Source of the DNA: Thereva unica
Lineage: Eukaryota > Arthropoda > Insecta > Diptera > Therevidae
Assembly: GCA_949987705.1 (NCBI GenBank)
Contig: OX465282.1
Span: 9,350,501 to 9,414,500 of the forward strand
Reading direction: 5' to 3'
Length of the DNA stretch: 64,000 bases
This document shows, in pieces, positions 24,722 to 34,489 of the stretch. Position numbers and translations under genes: made by a program. The notes below the pieces were generated by a model. The model was given only the letters and a program-made list of their open reading frames with translations. It ran no database searches and was not told the origin of the DNA. Positions within the stretch are counted from its first letter, which is position 1, and every line of letters begins with the position of its first letter.

Positions 24722-25375
24722 TTAGACCTTTTTCGCGTTTTTTCGGACACACGAAGTGCACCAACATCCAAAGATAGCATGTGTCGTCAAGGGTTTGTCG
24801 AACTTTGAAGAAAAATGTTCCAATGGTGGTTTTTGAGCACACTTCGACCCAAACAGTAATTTTCTCGTCGTGCAGTGTTGTTTCGTGAATAACGTATGGG
24901 TTCTCTGTCGACAGTTTTGTTTATTGAATCCGACAGAGTGTGTCAAGCTCTGGCTCGGCATCGATCATTCTTGCGACGCGATTTTCATATTACAAACGAC
25001 GCGGCTTGTCCGTTGGCGTCATTGAGTAAGTTGAACTTTGTTTGGGAATAAATGAAGATCTTGCTTCATAATCCTCTTTAGAGTCGTTCTACTAATGCTG
25101 AGATCGGCGGCAATACGACACATTTGGATTATCGACAGCACTCTCTATTAACGCTTAAACAACTTCATTAGAGCGTCACAGACGCGGTGAAATGGGACGC
25201 TGGGGAATGGCTACCGATCCGTAATCAAAGAAATTCGTCACCAAACTACAAATTGTGTTGTCTGAAGGCGCCGAATAACTCTCAAATTTTTTGCGATAGG
25301 CACGTACAGCTTTCACAATTGAACGATTGTTTTCAATGTAAAGCGTTACAATTTCAACGAGTTTTTTCGATGTAA
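24722..25375 (-). pseudogene. Mariner-like (DDE) transposase pseudogene
   Basis: Read on the minus strand from 25375 downward, several frames give successive parts of one transposase. KKLVEIVTLYIENNRSIVKA and then YRKKF form the N-terminal helix-turn-helix. IAADLSISRTTLKRIMKQDL is the second DNA-binding helix set. GFNKQNCRQRTHTLFTK and STENPYVIHETTLHDEKITV are the catalytic-domain section after the first Asp. Numerous frameshifts and stops, and loss of the C-terminal third including the last catalytic residue, make it dead. The same family is represented on the plus strand at 36050-36570. It appears to have inserted next to or into the Helitron fragment at 25376-25860. Confidence 0.65.
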
Positions 25376-25860
25376 GTAGACTACATAGATAGCTAAAATG
25401 GTACTGAATGACGTTTCAGAATCGTGTACATTTGTCGAAATCGCATTTATTTGTTGATCATTCAGTAATGGTACATTAGAGTGAACCGCTTCTTGCAGCA
25501 TATTACAGTCGTATTGTTGCTCATGGTTCAATTCTTGATCGAACGCATCGGGCATGGGTCGATTCGCCGCAATCATGCCAACCTGAATTAGTAGTCATAC
25601 ACAAATCCTCAAAGGCAATCAGTCCTTCGTTGTATATTTCGTCAGATTTGAAATTTCCAGATTGTGTAATGTATTTCGTACGCGTTGCAATATGTCTTCA
25701 CACATGTCGTCCTTGTATTTATTCTACAACACTATAGGTTGAGACGGATAGCATGTTGTTACAATGATGGCGAATAGCGTTATTACTTGATGCGCATTCG
25801 ATGTGGCCTCACAACATTCGATGGATGAACAGTGTAATTGCGTCCAAATACACCATGAGA
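25376..25860 (-). pseudogene. Helitron helicase fragment 1
   Basis: The minus strand reads NKYKDDMCEDILQRVRNTLH, then, after a gap in frame, MPDAFDQELNHEQQYD and VPLLNDQQINAISTNVHDS. This is the segment just before the Walker A motif in the Rep-helicase (Pif1-like) protein of Helitrons. The protein nicks and unwinds DNA for rolling-circle transposition. Walker A and everything after it are missing. The sequence gives way to the mariner-like pseudogene near 25375. Frameshifts occur before the PDAF segment. Confidence 0.65.
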
Positions 25861-26278
25861 ATGTCACAGACCGAGATTTTATTTATTTACCCAGATGCCA
25901 GCCTCTTTCCGTACTACAAAATCGTAAACTTTAACCTAAAAACTTAAATCCCACATTTCCTCTTCTCCTTAACATATCAATTCTGAACCGATTGCCTAGA
26001 TAACTTCAGGATACGCTATGTTTTTCCTTTTGTATCTAGAATGTCCATATTTTCCGATTATATATAGATGGCACCCCTGTCTGTGTCTATGACAATTGAC
26101 ATATGTAAACAATAACACTAACCAGCCGAAATTGCTTGGTTAAAAAAGTTAACGTCAAAATGTTACGTCACGTTAGCAATGGTTAAACGGCGCAACTCTC
26201 TTTTTGGCTAACCGGAAATTTGACAGTCGATCCAGCTTTTGTTATACCGTTAAAGTTACTGGTGCAACTCACCCTTAA
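25861..26278. other. No gene seen
   Basis: Nothing recognisable apart from AT-rich sequence. Confidence 0.35.
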
Positions 26279-26360
26279 AGGCCCCATACACGGTCAAATT
26301 GGATGTATATCCAGATTTTCATCAAACCCATGGGGGCAACGAGTTTTCATTCGTCAGTCG
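26279..26360. mobile_element. Partial copy of foldback MITE family C
   Basis: About 80 bp matching the left half of the element at 4625-4779: AGGCCCCATACACGGTCAAA, then CCAGATTTTCATCAAACCCA. TAA precedes it. The right arm is missing. Confidence 0.6.
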
Positions 26361-26389
26361 TTTGAAGATTTAACGAAAATTTCAACATC

Positions 26390-26640
26390 GGCATCCTTCT
26401 AGCAAAGAAGCAACTGCTACATCAATTTCGGATTTCGCACGAACAGTGGCCAAAATCAATGATATTGCGAAAGTTTTCCCAGTTCCACAGGGCGCATCGA
26501 GGAAAAAAAGGCCACATGGCACACTTCCTTCTGTTGGGTGCTCAACATTAGTATATTCGCTCGAACCGATTGGTTCAATACATTTCGTTCGTGTTCACGT
26601 TCCAATTCTCGATTGAAAGCATCGTTCATTCAACAATATG
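26390..26640 (-). pseudogene. Helitron helicase fragment 2 with Walker A
   Basis: The minus strand gives MNDAFNRELEREHERNVL, LSTQQKEVCHVAF, the Walker A segment FLDAPCGTGKTFAI, and SLILATVRAKSEIDVAV. This is the classic start of the Helitron helicase domain, with Cys in place of the first Gly of APGGTGKT. It overlaps the homologous residues of fragment 1, so at least two Helitron copies are present. It is probably the continuation of the piece at 27387-27604, split by the non-LTR insertion between them. Confidence 0.7.
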
Positions 26641-26797
26641 ACATTGGTATTCCTAAAGCCGACTCTACACGTTGCTCTGAGCAACTTTGAACGCTTGATG
26701 GTAGAACGCATCATGTGGCCGATGTTCAAACTACAAGTGTCCAATTTCAAGCGTCGGTGTTTGGACACGTTCGGGCTGTTGTCGGTATTGAATCAAA

Positions 26798-27386
26798 TGT
26801 TTATTTTTTTTATTTTTTTATTTATTATTTACTAATTTAGTACAGGAATGAGTACACAAGACTTTCATCTTTTAGAGTATCAGAAAAGAAAAACATAAAT
26901 ATATAAAAATTGGGAACTTAATAAATAGCTTAAACTAACCTTAACTAGATAATTACACAAATTAATTAAAACTATTTCTGTGATCATAAAAGCATAGAAG
27001 AAAGAACGATTAGAGAGACTGAAGAAGAGAAAATTAAGAGGAGGAGAGAAAAATAGATGCTTGCTTTTTGAACGCCGCGACTGTGCCTATTCTTTGCACC
27101 ACATTGGGAAGGCTATTCCAAAGCCTAATAGCATGCACAAAAAAGGAGCGACTACCAATTAGGGACAGATGGGCAGGAATAAGAAATTTAATTGATCTAG
27201 TGGAGTGCAAGGGAGATAAGAAATCAGATAGGTAACAAGGAATTTTGGTATAGAACACTTTATATAAAAGGACCAGAGCCATGATGTCTAAGAGACGAAA
27301 AACGTCATATCCTAATAAGGAATTCCGTATATCCGAGACGTGATCTGTCCGTCTCAAGTGAAAGATATAACGCAAGCAATCATTAA
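26798..27386 (-). mobile_element. 3' end of a non-LTR retrotransposon inserted in a Helitron remnant
   Basis: The minus strand has an open frame (27375-27034, 113 codons) with RSFFVHAIRLWNSLPNVVQR near its end, the hallmark C-terminal motif of jockey/CR1-group RTs. A-rich sequence on the minus strand at about 26826-26798 looks like its tail. It is strongly 5'-truncated: the RT palm, endonuclease and ORF1 are absent. Helitron sequence lies on both sides, 27387-27604 upstream and 26640-26390 downstream, so it inserted into, or adjoins, that Helitron copy. It is a different family from the element at 13386-15010. Confidence 0.6.
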
Positions 27387-27604
27387 ATGCAACCGTTAGT
27401 CGTTGACGACAATGTTGGAAGCAAACATTCGATCAAAAGCAACCATGCATGTATCTCGTCATTCACCTTAAGATCGGGATTACCTGAACTGAAACGAATT
27501 CAGTGTAAAATGTTTTCTGACATGTCATTCTTGTATTTGTTCCACAATTCATGTGGATTCGATGGGAAGCATGCCAAAATAATGATAGCAAATAATGTGC
27601 GTAT
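27387..27604 (-). pseudogene. Helitron helicase fragment 2, upstream part
   Basis: The minus strand reads LFAIIILACFPSNPHELWNK, then YKNDMSENILH and NPDLKVNDEI. This is the region upstream of the Walker A motif in Helitron helicases, homologous to fragment 1 at 25600-25860. One stop interrupts it. Its upstream edge is exactly the poly(A) end of the jockey-like insertion (27605-27612). Its downstream edge is the 5' end of another non-LTR insertion. The Helitron is therefore older than both. Confidence 0.6.
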
Positions 27605-28285
27605 GTTTTTTTTATGTGATAAAGTCATGCTTAGGAATTACCCTTTGTACTACCAGTTTGTCATGTCGTTCGAGTCATCATGGCCAGTCTCTAGTAGTAA
27701 GCTTGCTTTGAAGGATATAGGAGAAAGGATAGGTTAGGGGTCTGGAGGGTGCGTGAGAAGATGTCGATGAACCTTGCGTTTGAGCTCTGAGATGTTATAT
27801 GAGTTCGGAAACACCGACTGTGGAAGACAGTTCCACAATCGAGTTGTTCTATTTATAAACGAACTACTAAAACGTAATGTGCGCGAAGGGGAGGGCTGTA
27901 GGGTGTGGGGGTGAGCCGAGTTGGCTAGTCTTGTGTTGCGGGAAAAAAGTTGCCGTGTAGGCAGGAGGTTTCTAATTTCAGTGGAACACTCGCTATGGTA
28001 ATAGCGGTAAAATTTGCTAAGTGCTGCAACATTCCTACGGTGGCTTAAAGAGTCGATGGAGGAGCAAAGGGTGCTATCGCCAATGAGTTTGATGGCGCGG
28101 TTATGCACCTTGTCCAGCCAAGCCAAGGTGGATTTTGGGGCGCCCGCCCAGATATACGAGTTGTATTCTAGGCGGGGCCGCATGTAGGACTTGTATATTA
28201 TACCCAGGGCAGTTGAATGAAGGAGGAACTTGCATCTCTTGAGGAGTCCCAGGCATTGGAAAGCTTGTTTGACGATTTGATATAT

Positions 28286-28759
28286 CGCACCTTTAAGCCG
28301 CGTCTCCACCAACCAAACATGTTTGCCGAACAGTGTTCGTGAACATAAAAACGGACAAACATTCCACATTTGGTTCCCAAACATGTTCGACGAACATTTT
28401 CAATAGCTCACAAATCAATGTTCGCTACAACACCGAACAATGTTCGGCGGACATCACAAATGTCTGTCGAACACTGTTCGGCGAACATGTTCGGTTGGTG
28501 GAGACGCGGCTTTAGAATGAAACTGACCTAACTCAAAATTCCTGTAACTTCAGATTTTGCCTTAAGCACTGACCCTAAAAAGCCTACCTTCACCGTGTGG
28601 TGAAAAAGAGTCTGAATTATGTGCAAATAAAAAGGAACAGCGTATACTATCGGTCAGTTTTGTTGATCGCACTATTCACCTATGCATTAACACTGTACTT
28701 TCTTGCTGATTTCACAAATTCCAATTTTTGAGTTAGGTCTCTTTCATTCTAAGGGTGCG
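28286..28759. mobile_element. MITE A inserted in the jockey-like element
   Basis: The right arm, reverse complemented, reads CGCACCCTTAGAATGAAAGA followed by GACCTAACTCAAAAATT. The left arm reads CGCACCTTTA, then is interrupted by element B, and resumes TTAGAATGAAACTGACCTAA. Aligning the disrupted RT gene with copy 1 shows a net gain consistent with a 4-bp ATAT duplication (28282-28285 and 28760-28763). Without B and its duplication it would be about 255 bp. It has no coding potential. Confidence 0.65.
28296..28511. mobile_element. Foldback MITE B nested inside MITE A, TTA duplication
   Basis: The arms AGCCGCGTCTCCACCAACCA and, inverted, AGCCGCGTCTCCACCAACCG enclose repeated GTTCG(G/C)CGAACA-type palindromes. 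TTA flanks both sides (28293-28295 and 28512-28514), and removing B with one TTA restores MITE A's left arm. This is a direct demonstration of the insertion. A TWA duplication suggests PIF/Harbinger mobilisation. Confidence 0.75.
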
Positions 28760-29107
28760 ATATGTAATTATTCCATCGCAGATCTGAAGATAAGGTTACG
28801 CCTAGGATGTTAAGAGATGGGTCAGCCATTACATTCTTTTTGCCCACTGAGATTGAGGGACGGGTGGTGCAGGTTTTTGTAGAGATAAGACAGTACTTTA
28901 TTTTATTTGCGTTGAATTCGACACGATTCTTGAGGGCCCAAGCAAGAATGAGTTCAATGTTCCCGTTAATAGAATTGGATATGAGTTCACGCTCTATGGG
29001 ACAAGGTCTGGCACGCGCTTGTCTTGTATTATCGAAGGTGTGGGAGTAACGCAGAGTACCGCAGAGTACTGCCTGTGCATTCCCGAATAGTATGGGGGTA
29101 GGATTCA

Positions 29108-29675
29108 ATAGGTTCTGAAAATACTCGCTCCACCTTTCTTTTATCCAATCAGGATCTGCTAATAAGTTCCCATCTATGTCTTTGCAGATGTGCGTTCTTG
29201 GCTGAAACTTATTGGTGATCTGGCGAGTCTTTTGTACGCTTGGCTAATTCTCCCTTCATTGAAATCTTCCTGTATCTGTAAAATCCTGCTGTTTAGATAT
29301 TCTTTCTTCTTCTTCCTACAAAGCTTGTCTGCGATTTTTCTTTTTTCCTTGAACAGTTCCATTCCTGCTCTTGTTGGCCTAGCGATGTACTCTCGATGGC
29401 TCTCGTTTCCTTCTTCAATTGCGGCTCTACAGTCCTGATCAAACAAATCAGTTCTAGTCTGTCTGGGAGCCCAGCCTAATGCCTCTTCTGCTGCCCCCTT
29501 TATGCTCCTTTTGATTTGCTCCCATTTGTTGTTGATGTTGGGCTGTTCTTCTACCTCTCTCAAGTTTTGTACGACAACAAGCTGGTAGGTATATCTTATT
29601 TCTTCCAGGTTTAGCTTATCTATATCGTATTTTGGTTGAGTTTTGGTTTCTATTCAGGTTCTCAAGTTCACCTTG
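29108..29675 (-). pseudogene. RTE-like non-LTR fragment, EN-RT linker
   Basis: The minus strand is open for 129 codons (29563-29174) and extends upstream by frame through YDIDKLNLEEIRYTYQLVVV. It reads INNKWEQIKRSIKGAAEEAL, then RAGMELFKEKRKIADKLCRK, LNSRILQIQEDFNEGRISQA and, in another frame, ADPDWIKERWSEYFQNLLN. This is the basic linker between endonuclease and RT in RTE-type elements, ending with the W-x2-YF-x2-LLN motif just before the RT domain. The RT domain itself is replaced by the jockey-like insertion. Relatives occur at 5655-5845 and 45720-46580. Confidence 0.65.
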
Positions 29676-29699
29676 ACTAGATATTGGCTCAAGCTACAA

Positions 29700-29960
29700 C
29701 ACGTCTGCCATATTGGCGCCACCATTTTGAATTTATAAGTTTTGACCACAAATTCCTTATTTCCGATCTTAAAAAACCTCATTCACTGGAATCGGAACAA
29801 AATTGGCAAATTCAACCAAATTTCCACGGCCATTTTGAATTTCGGTCATATTTCGGCGGCCATTTTGAATTTTTCAAAATCGGGTTTCGAGGTGGATCAT
29901 GGCAGACCACCACGGATTTTCATGCAAAATTTCGAAGCTCTGCCATGATTTTCAACGAAG
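29700..29960. repeat. CCATTTTGAATTT repeat cluster
   Basis: The motif CCATTTTGAATTT occurs three times (near 29722, 29830 and 29860) within A/T-rich sequence with GGCGGCCATTTTGAATTT context. The open frame across it (29684-29983) reflects the motif repetition and is not convincing as a protein. Confidence 0.4.
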
Positions 29961-31793
29961 CTATTCATGACAGCGCCATCTAGGAGTGCCTTTAGATAGT
30001 AATAGAACAGCCTATGTTCTTTCTGTTAATGGGAATAGCACATGGTTTAAATAATAGTATTTTTTTTTTCCACATAAAATAAAACTTAGAATTTATTCCA
30101 TTCCTACCAGACTTATGAAAATAATCGGCAAGCGACTTTCTTTAATATCCAACAGTTTCATGTCGCTACAAAACTTTCATTCCTTATTTCGCATCCTTGT
30201 GGCCACGAATATAAATGCGGTTGTGTATGACAACAAGCAAAACAGGAGGATTTAAAAAAAATTACTATTCCGATCAAAAAACGAACTGACCACAGCTCGA
30301 CAGTGTCATGCAATGGAAAGAAATTTATGACCAGACACTGGGGCTTGGATAACTTATCGCGAAGTCTTTGATATATCGCTTCTTAACAAAAAAACAAAAA
30401 CAAAATAAATATGGGAATCTCGTCCTGAATATGCTCAAACACACAATCCCACAATCATGGATTGGTGGAGCCTCCTCCATCTACATCCAACAACAATCAA
30501 ATTATTACCACTTTCCTGGGTGTGTATGTGGTTGTCGTCATCGTCTATCATCCTGGTAAAAGAAGGAATCGAGTACTCCTGACAATTGACAATAAAACGC
30601 GTCAAATAATTCATCGTTGACACTGTTGAGCAGCCATTTCCATGGGTTTCTTAAGATGTCCCAATGGTAAAGACTATAAGACTTTTTGTGTGGTGTAGTT
30701 CTTGAAGCCCACATAAATGTCTGCTGACCACGACTCGAGTGATCCATACCATGATTTCGGTTATGGGAGAGAATGGTAAGGAGTGTTTATATATATACAA
30801 AGTCGTAAAGAAAAGTCAAGTAAATTTTCTTGTATACAATAAAAAAAAATAAAGAAAAAGGAAAAGTTCGTCTTAAGACTAAGAAAAAGACTATGGTGAA
30901 TGCGGGGCGGTCGGTCGCCGGTGTCGACATTGTGTGGTGGTGGCTTATGGTAAATAAAATTTATGTCCTCCACTATGGCGTAGAGACATGGATGGGCGGA
31001 AAATACATGAATTCGACAGGATTAGTCACTTTTGCTGACTTGATTCATTTGCAAATTTTCCCTTTGGATTAATGTTGCCAATGCCTGGTGCTCTGCTCCC
31101 GCTGCTGGCGGGCTTATAAGGGTTTTGAAATAGGCATGACAATTCCAATGTTGTTGTTGTTGAATGAAGTAATTTGTGTACTCGGTTTATTGGTGGTCTC
31201 AAATAATCACTATCGTTTTTTTTTTATTTTAAGTCTTTTTGTTTTTCAGTTTAATATGTTCATTCAACATCGTATGTACAGACGTGACTTTGAAATTAAT
31301 TTGCTGATTTCTATTAATGCATGCATGACTGTGTGTAAACTGAATGTCTATAGAGAAAATAGGAATTAAATCCCGAAATTAAAAGTTTCTTTGTTTTTGA
31401 AAGGATACATTCTGTAACGGATGTGTTTCGAATTTATCTCGGAAAAGACTCTATGTATCTAAAATTGGTGATGCCGTATACAGACATTTTATTTGTTCTT
31501 TTATGAAATGATTCGTTTTATGTTGAATTTCCGGATATTCTGATAAATCTGATGATTTTGAATGATAAGTCGCAATTACCATTTCATTTAGAAAAAAAAT
31601 TTATAGAGGAACTTCAAAAAAAATTAAAACTATTCAATCGATTTTTTAATGAATTTTCAGTATAATGTGTGAAAGCTTTCAGAGTTTACGCGTCGGATCG
31701 ATTTTAAACAAAAACAATAGGGTTTACAATGAAAAAATAAAATTTACAAATTATTTGTATAAATTGGTTACAAGCGGTCTTTGTTCTTATTAC
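29961..31793. other. No gene seen
   Basis: AT-rich sequence with a poly(T) run near 30060 and an A-rich run near 30840. No coding motif or transposon boundary was recognised. Confidence 0.4.
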
Positions 31794-31801
31794 CTTATAT
31801 T

Positions 31802-33366
31802 CAGAGCTGGCGCTTTGTTTTTTTGCGCCCGGTGCAGTATGTCATATTGCGCCCATCCACTGATTCTCGCTCCAAGGGATCTTATGCTTCTCATTTCGTT
31901 TATTTACCTCTTTTAACAAATCACGAAACGTGAAGTTATATCAATCCCAGTAAATAGCAGTACGCAATACAGAACCATCGGAATAATTTTTTCCTTTGGG
32001 TGAGTTGATATGACGCTTTTTAAGGAATTTTCAAAAGCACTCCAGAGCAGTAAACATTTTTCCTTCGCTCGGTGGATTTTGCCCCTCAATTTTTAGTTCT
32101 GATTCACGAAGACGAATGTCTGTTTCTTCACTTTTTGGGTAAAAACTTAAAAGAGCAGAAAATTTTTATAAAAATCCGGAAGCTAAAATCTCATGTAAGT
32201 TCCTGCATAAGGGGAAGTAGAATTTCCCCACTTTTTCTTACATGACAAAGTACATGGGAAGAAATTCGTGAATTTCCGTCGCCCACGCGATCCACATGAG
32301 TTCGGACATTGGAATACTCGACGTCCCTCGAACAATGGTACGGGATGCTATTAGACGATATCGGGAGACTGGCTCACACACCCGGAGGCCAGGTCAAGGC
32401 AGACATCACAGCACCTTCACCCGAGATGACCGCTTTATTGTCAGCAACGTGTTGAGAGATCACTTTTCCACTGCTACTGAAGCTTGTACGCGTCTGTTTG
32501 AGGTCAGAAATGTTAGTGCAAGTACGATTAAAAGAAAACTGACAGAAAGAAATTTAAGGGCTTTTCGTCCAACCACACCACACAGCTTCTCCCACAACAC
32601 CGTAGAGCTATACTTGATTTTGACATTATTGTGATTGGCCTATGAAGCAGTGGAAGGACGTACTGTTTTCAGATGGGAGCAGTATAGCCTTAAGAGGTCC
32701 AGATAGGCGTCAGCGTACCTACAGACGTAAAAATGAGAGGTTTGCTCCCTGCGCTATAACCGAAACAGTAGATTATCAAGGTCGATCAATAATGATTTGG
32801 GGTGGTGTCTCTTACCCGTACCGATCTTGTCATTTGATCCATTTATTGGAGAAAATTTTAGGCTAATGCATGATAATACACGTTCCGGCGTCGCTGGATC
32901 TTTCACACAATACCTTAATGAGGTCGATATTCAAACTTTATCGTGGCCATTGCGTAGTCCTGATCTTAATCCAATCGAACACGTTTGGGACAACCTTAAA
33001 GACAGGTACGGGCAAGAGTACCAGCACTTACTATTCTAGGAGAGCTCAAGACCACTCACGGATATTTAAGTCGTCATGGAGCTCGAGATGATAACACCCA
33101 TTATTAAATTTGAAGTCATTGACAAAAAAAATCCGTTTTCTTTAAAAAAAATCAGTCAATAAAAGGCTCGAAAAAATCGATTACATGGAATAAAATGTTA
33201 ATAAATCATTTTTTAGTCCATACCACCCGTCAAGTTTACGTAAAATTTGCCAGTTTCCGGACAAACTACAAGAATTTTTTTAAAGTCTTAATTTCTAAAA
33301 TTGCGGCCCTGACCTGTTGCACCCGTTGCGACTGCACCATTTGCACCTATTAAAGCGCCGCCCCTG
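31802..33366. mobile_element. hAT-type element family P, interrupted by a Tc1-like transposon
   Basis: The left end CAGAGCTGGCGCTTTGTTTT and the right end TTAAAGCGCCGCCCCTG match the family P termini. The flanks CTTATATT (31794-31801) and CTTATGTT (33367-33374) are an 8-bp duplication with one mismatch. The inner subterminal GCGCCCGGTGCA and TGCACCATTTGCACC segments are shared with other copies. Most of the interior is a Tc1-like remnant. Confidence 0.7.
32290..33100 (+). pseudogene. Tc1-like transposase pseudogene (DDE)
   Basis: The first open frame (32296-32634) holds the paired-like DNA-binding part: VPRTMVRDAIRRYRETGSHT, RPGQGRHHSTFTRDDRFIV and a second helix set STIKRKLTERNLRAF. A second frame (32642-32866) starts the catalytic domain: VLFSDGSSIALRGPDRRQRT with the first catalytic Asp, then IMIWGGVS. 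A third frame (32797-33039) contains LMHDNTRSGVAGSFTQYL (second Asp) and SPDLNPIEHVWDNLK (catalytic Glu). Frameshifts separate the three, and a deletion of roughly 30-40 codons lies between GGVS and LMHDN. All catalytic positions are still visible, but the gene is broken. It lies inside a hAT-type element. Confidence 0.85.
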
Positions 33367-33441
33367 CTTATGTTCAAAAGAGTTAATTAAATAATCATCT
33401 AAATGTGACGCCTAAAAGTCAGTAATGTTTACACGTCTTTC

Positions 33442-33678
33442 CAGAGGCAGCGCTTTCATATGTGCAACTGGTGCATGTGCACCGGGCGCCATTTCAGAAA
33501 TTAAGATTTCTAACAGAAAAATTATAACTGAAAAGTTTCCACGTACCTTCATTTTCATATATTAAAGTAAATGCACCCAGTATTTGTGTCTTTTCCCACT
33601 ACGATAAAAAATGAACAGTTGATGGGGGCGCAATATGGCATACTGCACCGTGCGCAAAAAAACCAAGCGTCGGTCCTG
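33442..33678. mobile_element. hAT-type MITE family P, short form, perfect 8-bp duplication
   Basis: This 237 bp element runs from CAGAGGCAGCGCTTTCATAT to AAGCGTCGGTCCTG. CGTCTTTC flanks both ends exactly (33434-33441 and 33679-33686). It shares most of its length with 59000-59237. No coding capacity. It is the best-defined short copy of the family. Confidence 0.85.
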
Positions 33679-33686
33679 CGTCTTTC

Positions 33687-34280
33687 CATTCGCCATAACC
33701 CATTTTGTTTTTGGCTTGACTATTCGCACTAAAACCACGGGTTCACTGGTTACCCAGGCCACATGGACTATACGGGCTCGAGAATACTAGTCTAGCTTGA
33801 CAATATTCGGTTTAGAAATTTAAACCATGGGATTTTTCCTAGTCTAGTTGTTATAAATATGACCACAAGAGAGCAGGAGAATACTAGTTTGGTCAGTTTC
33901 ACAGCTACTTAAAGGTATCTATTAGGCCAGGCAACGAAGGAGATTTATAGGAGAAAATACATATAGATAATTTGAACACAGATGTAGGGGAATTAGTCCT
34001 TAAAAATTCTAGGTGGTGAGGGTAATGCTAAGAGAGAGAGGGAAGGGGGTACTAAATTAATCTACATATGTAAAATTCTCTACAAATAAGGTTCCATATA
34101 CTTTTTCGCTAGGATCATTATTGAATGAGATATGAAGGTTTGCGAAATGGTATATTTTTATAAAAAATTATTCTCAATTGTTAAAAATCAAGTTACATGA
34201 CGTTGTGATAGGTGATGGTGATTCTGTGGTATCCATTGACATCAACACATTAAGCTTAAGACTCCCTTCTACTCAGGAAA
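33687..34280. other. No gene seen
   Basis: Nothing recognised apart from a short GAGA-rich run near 34030-34050. Confidence 0.35.
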
Positions 34281-34489
34281 AATGAATATGACCGCCATCT
34301 GCACATCATTGGAAGAGTTTGCTGGAGTGATTTTTGTAAGTGGATTCCTTTGTATCACGGCAAAAAGAGATTCACGAGATCGGGCTAAGATTCACTAATG
34401 GTTCCATGACCATTTCCAAAGTTGAATTCGCTCATGTCGCTGTCCACGGGCATTCTGCAAACCCAAAAGTAAGCTGCCACCAAGCAAGT

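Larger units (their letters stand above)
27605..29100 (-). mobile_element. 5'-truncated jockey/CR1-like element, copy 2, carrying nested MITEs
   Basis: This is the same family as 13386-15010 in reverse orientation. The 3' end TATCACATA plus A8 lies at 27605-27620. The coding part begins near LRYSHTFDNTRQARARPC (29060) and matches copy 1 residue for residue, through SLNILGVTLSSDLRWNN. It is then interrupted by MITE A (28286-28759) and resumes at QIVKQAFQCLGLLKRCKFLL. The 5' junction near 29100 passes directly into an RTE-like linker. Confidence 0.75.
27737..29100 (-). pseudogene. Jockey/CR1-like RT C-terminal half, interrupted
   Basis: The upstream part (29108-28749) covers the sequence after the FADD box to the thumb: RVEFNANKIKYCLIST and SLNILGVTLSSDLRWN. 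The downstream part (about 28280-27734) runs without a stop: QAFQCLGLLKRCKFLL, RPRLEYNSYIWAGAPKS, IDSLSHRRNVAALSKFYR, TTRLWNCLPQSVFPNS. The palm motifs upstream of LRYS are lost by 5' truncation. This copy shows the intact C-terminal reading that copy 1 lost through its frameshift. It is inactive because of the truncation and the inserted MITEs. Confidence 0.75.

Noticed and set aside
27387..27737. Plus-strand 116-codon open frame
   Set aside because: It spans the antisense of a Helitron helicase fragment and the 3' UTR of a jockey-like element, so it crosses an insertion junction.
29684..29983. Plus-strand 99-codon open frame
   Set aside because: Driven by repeated CCATTTTGAATTT motifs. The translation is repetitive (HFEF) with no domain.
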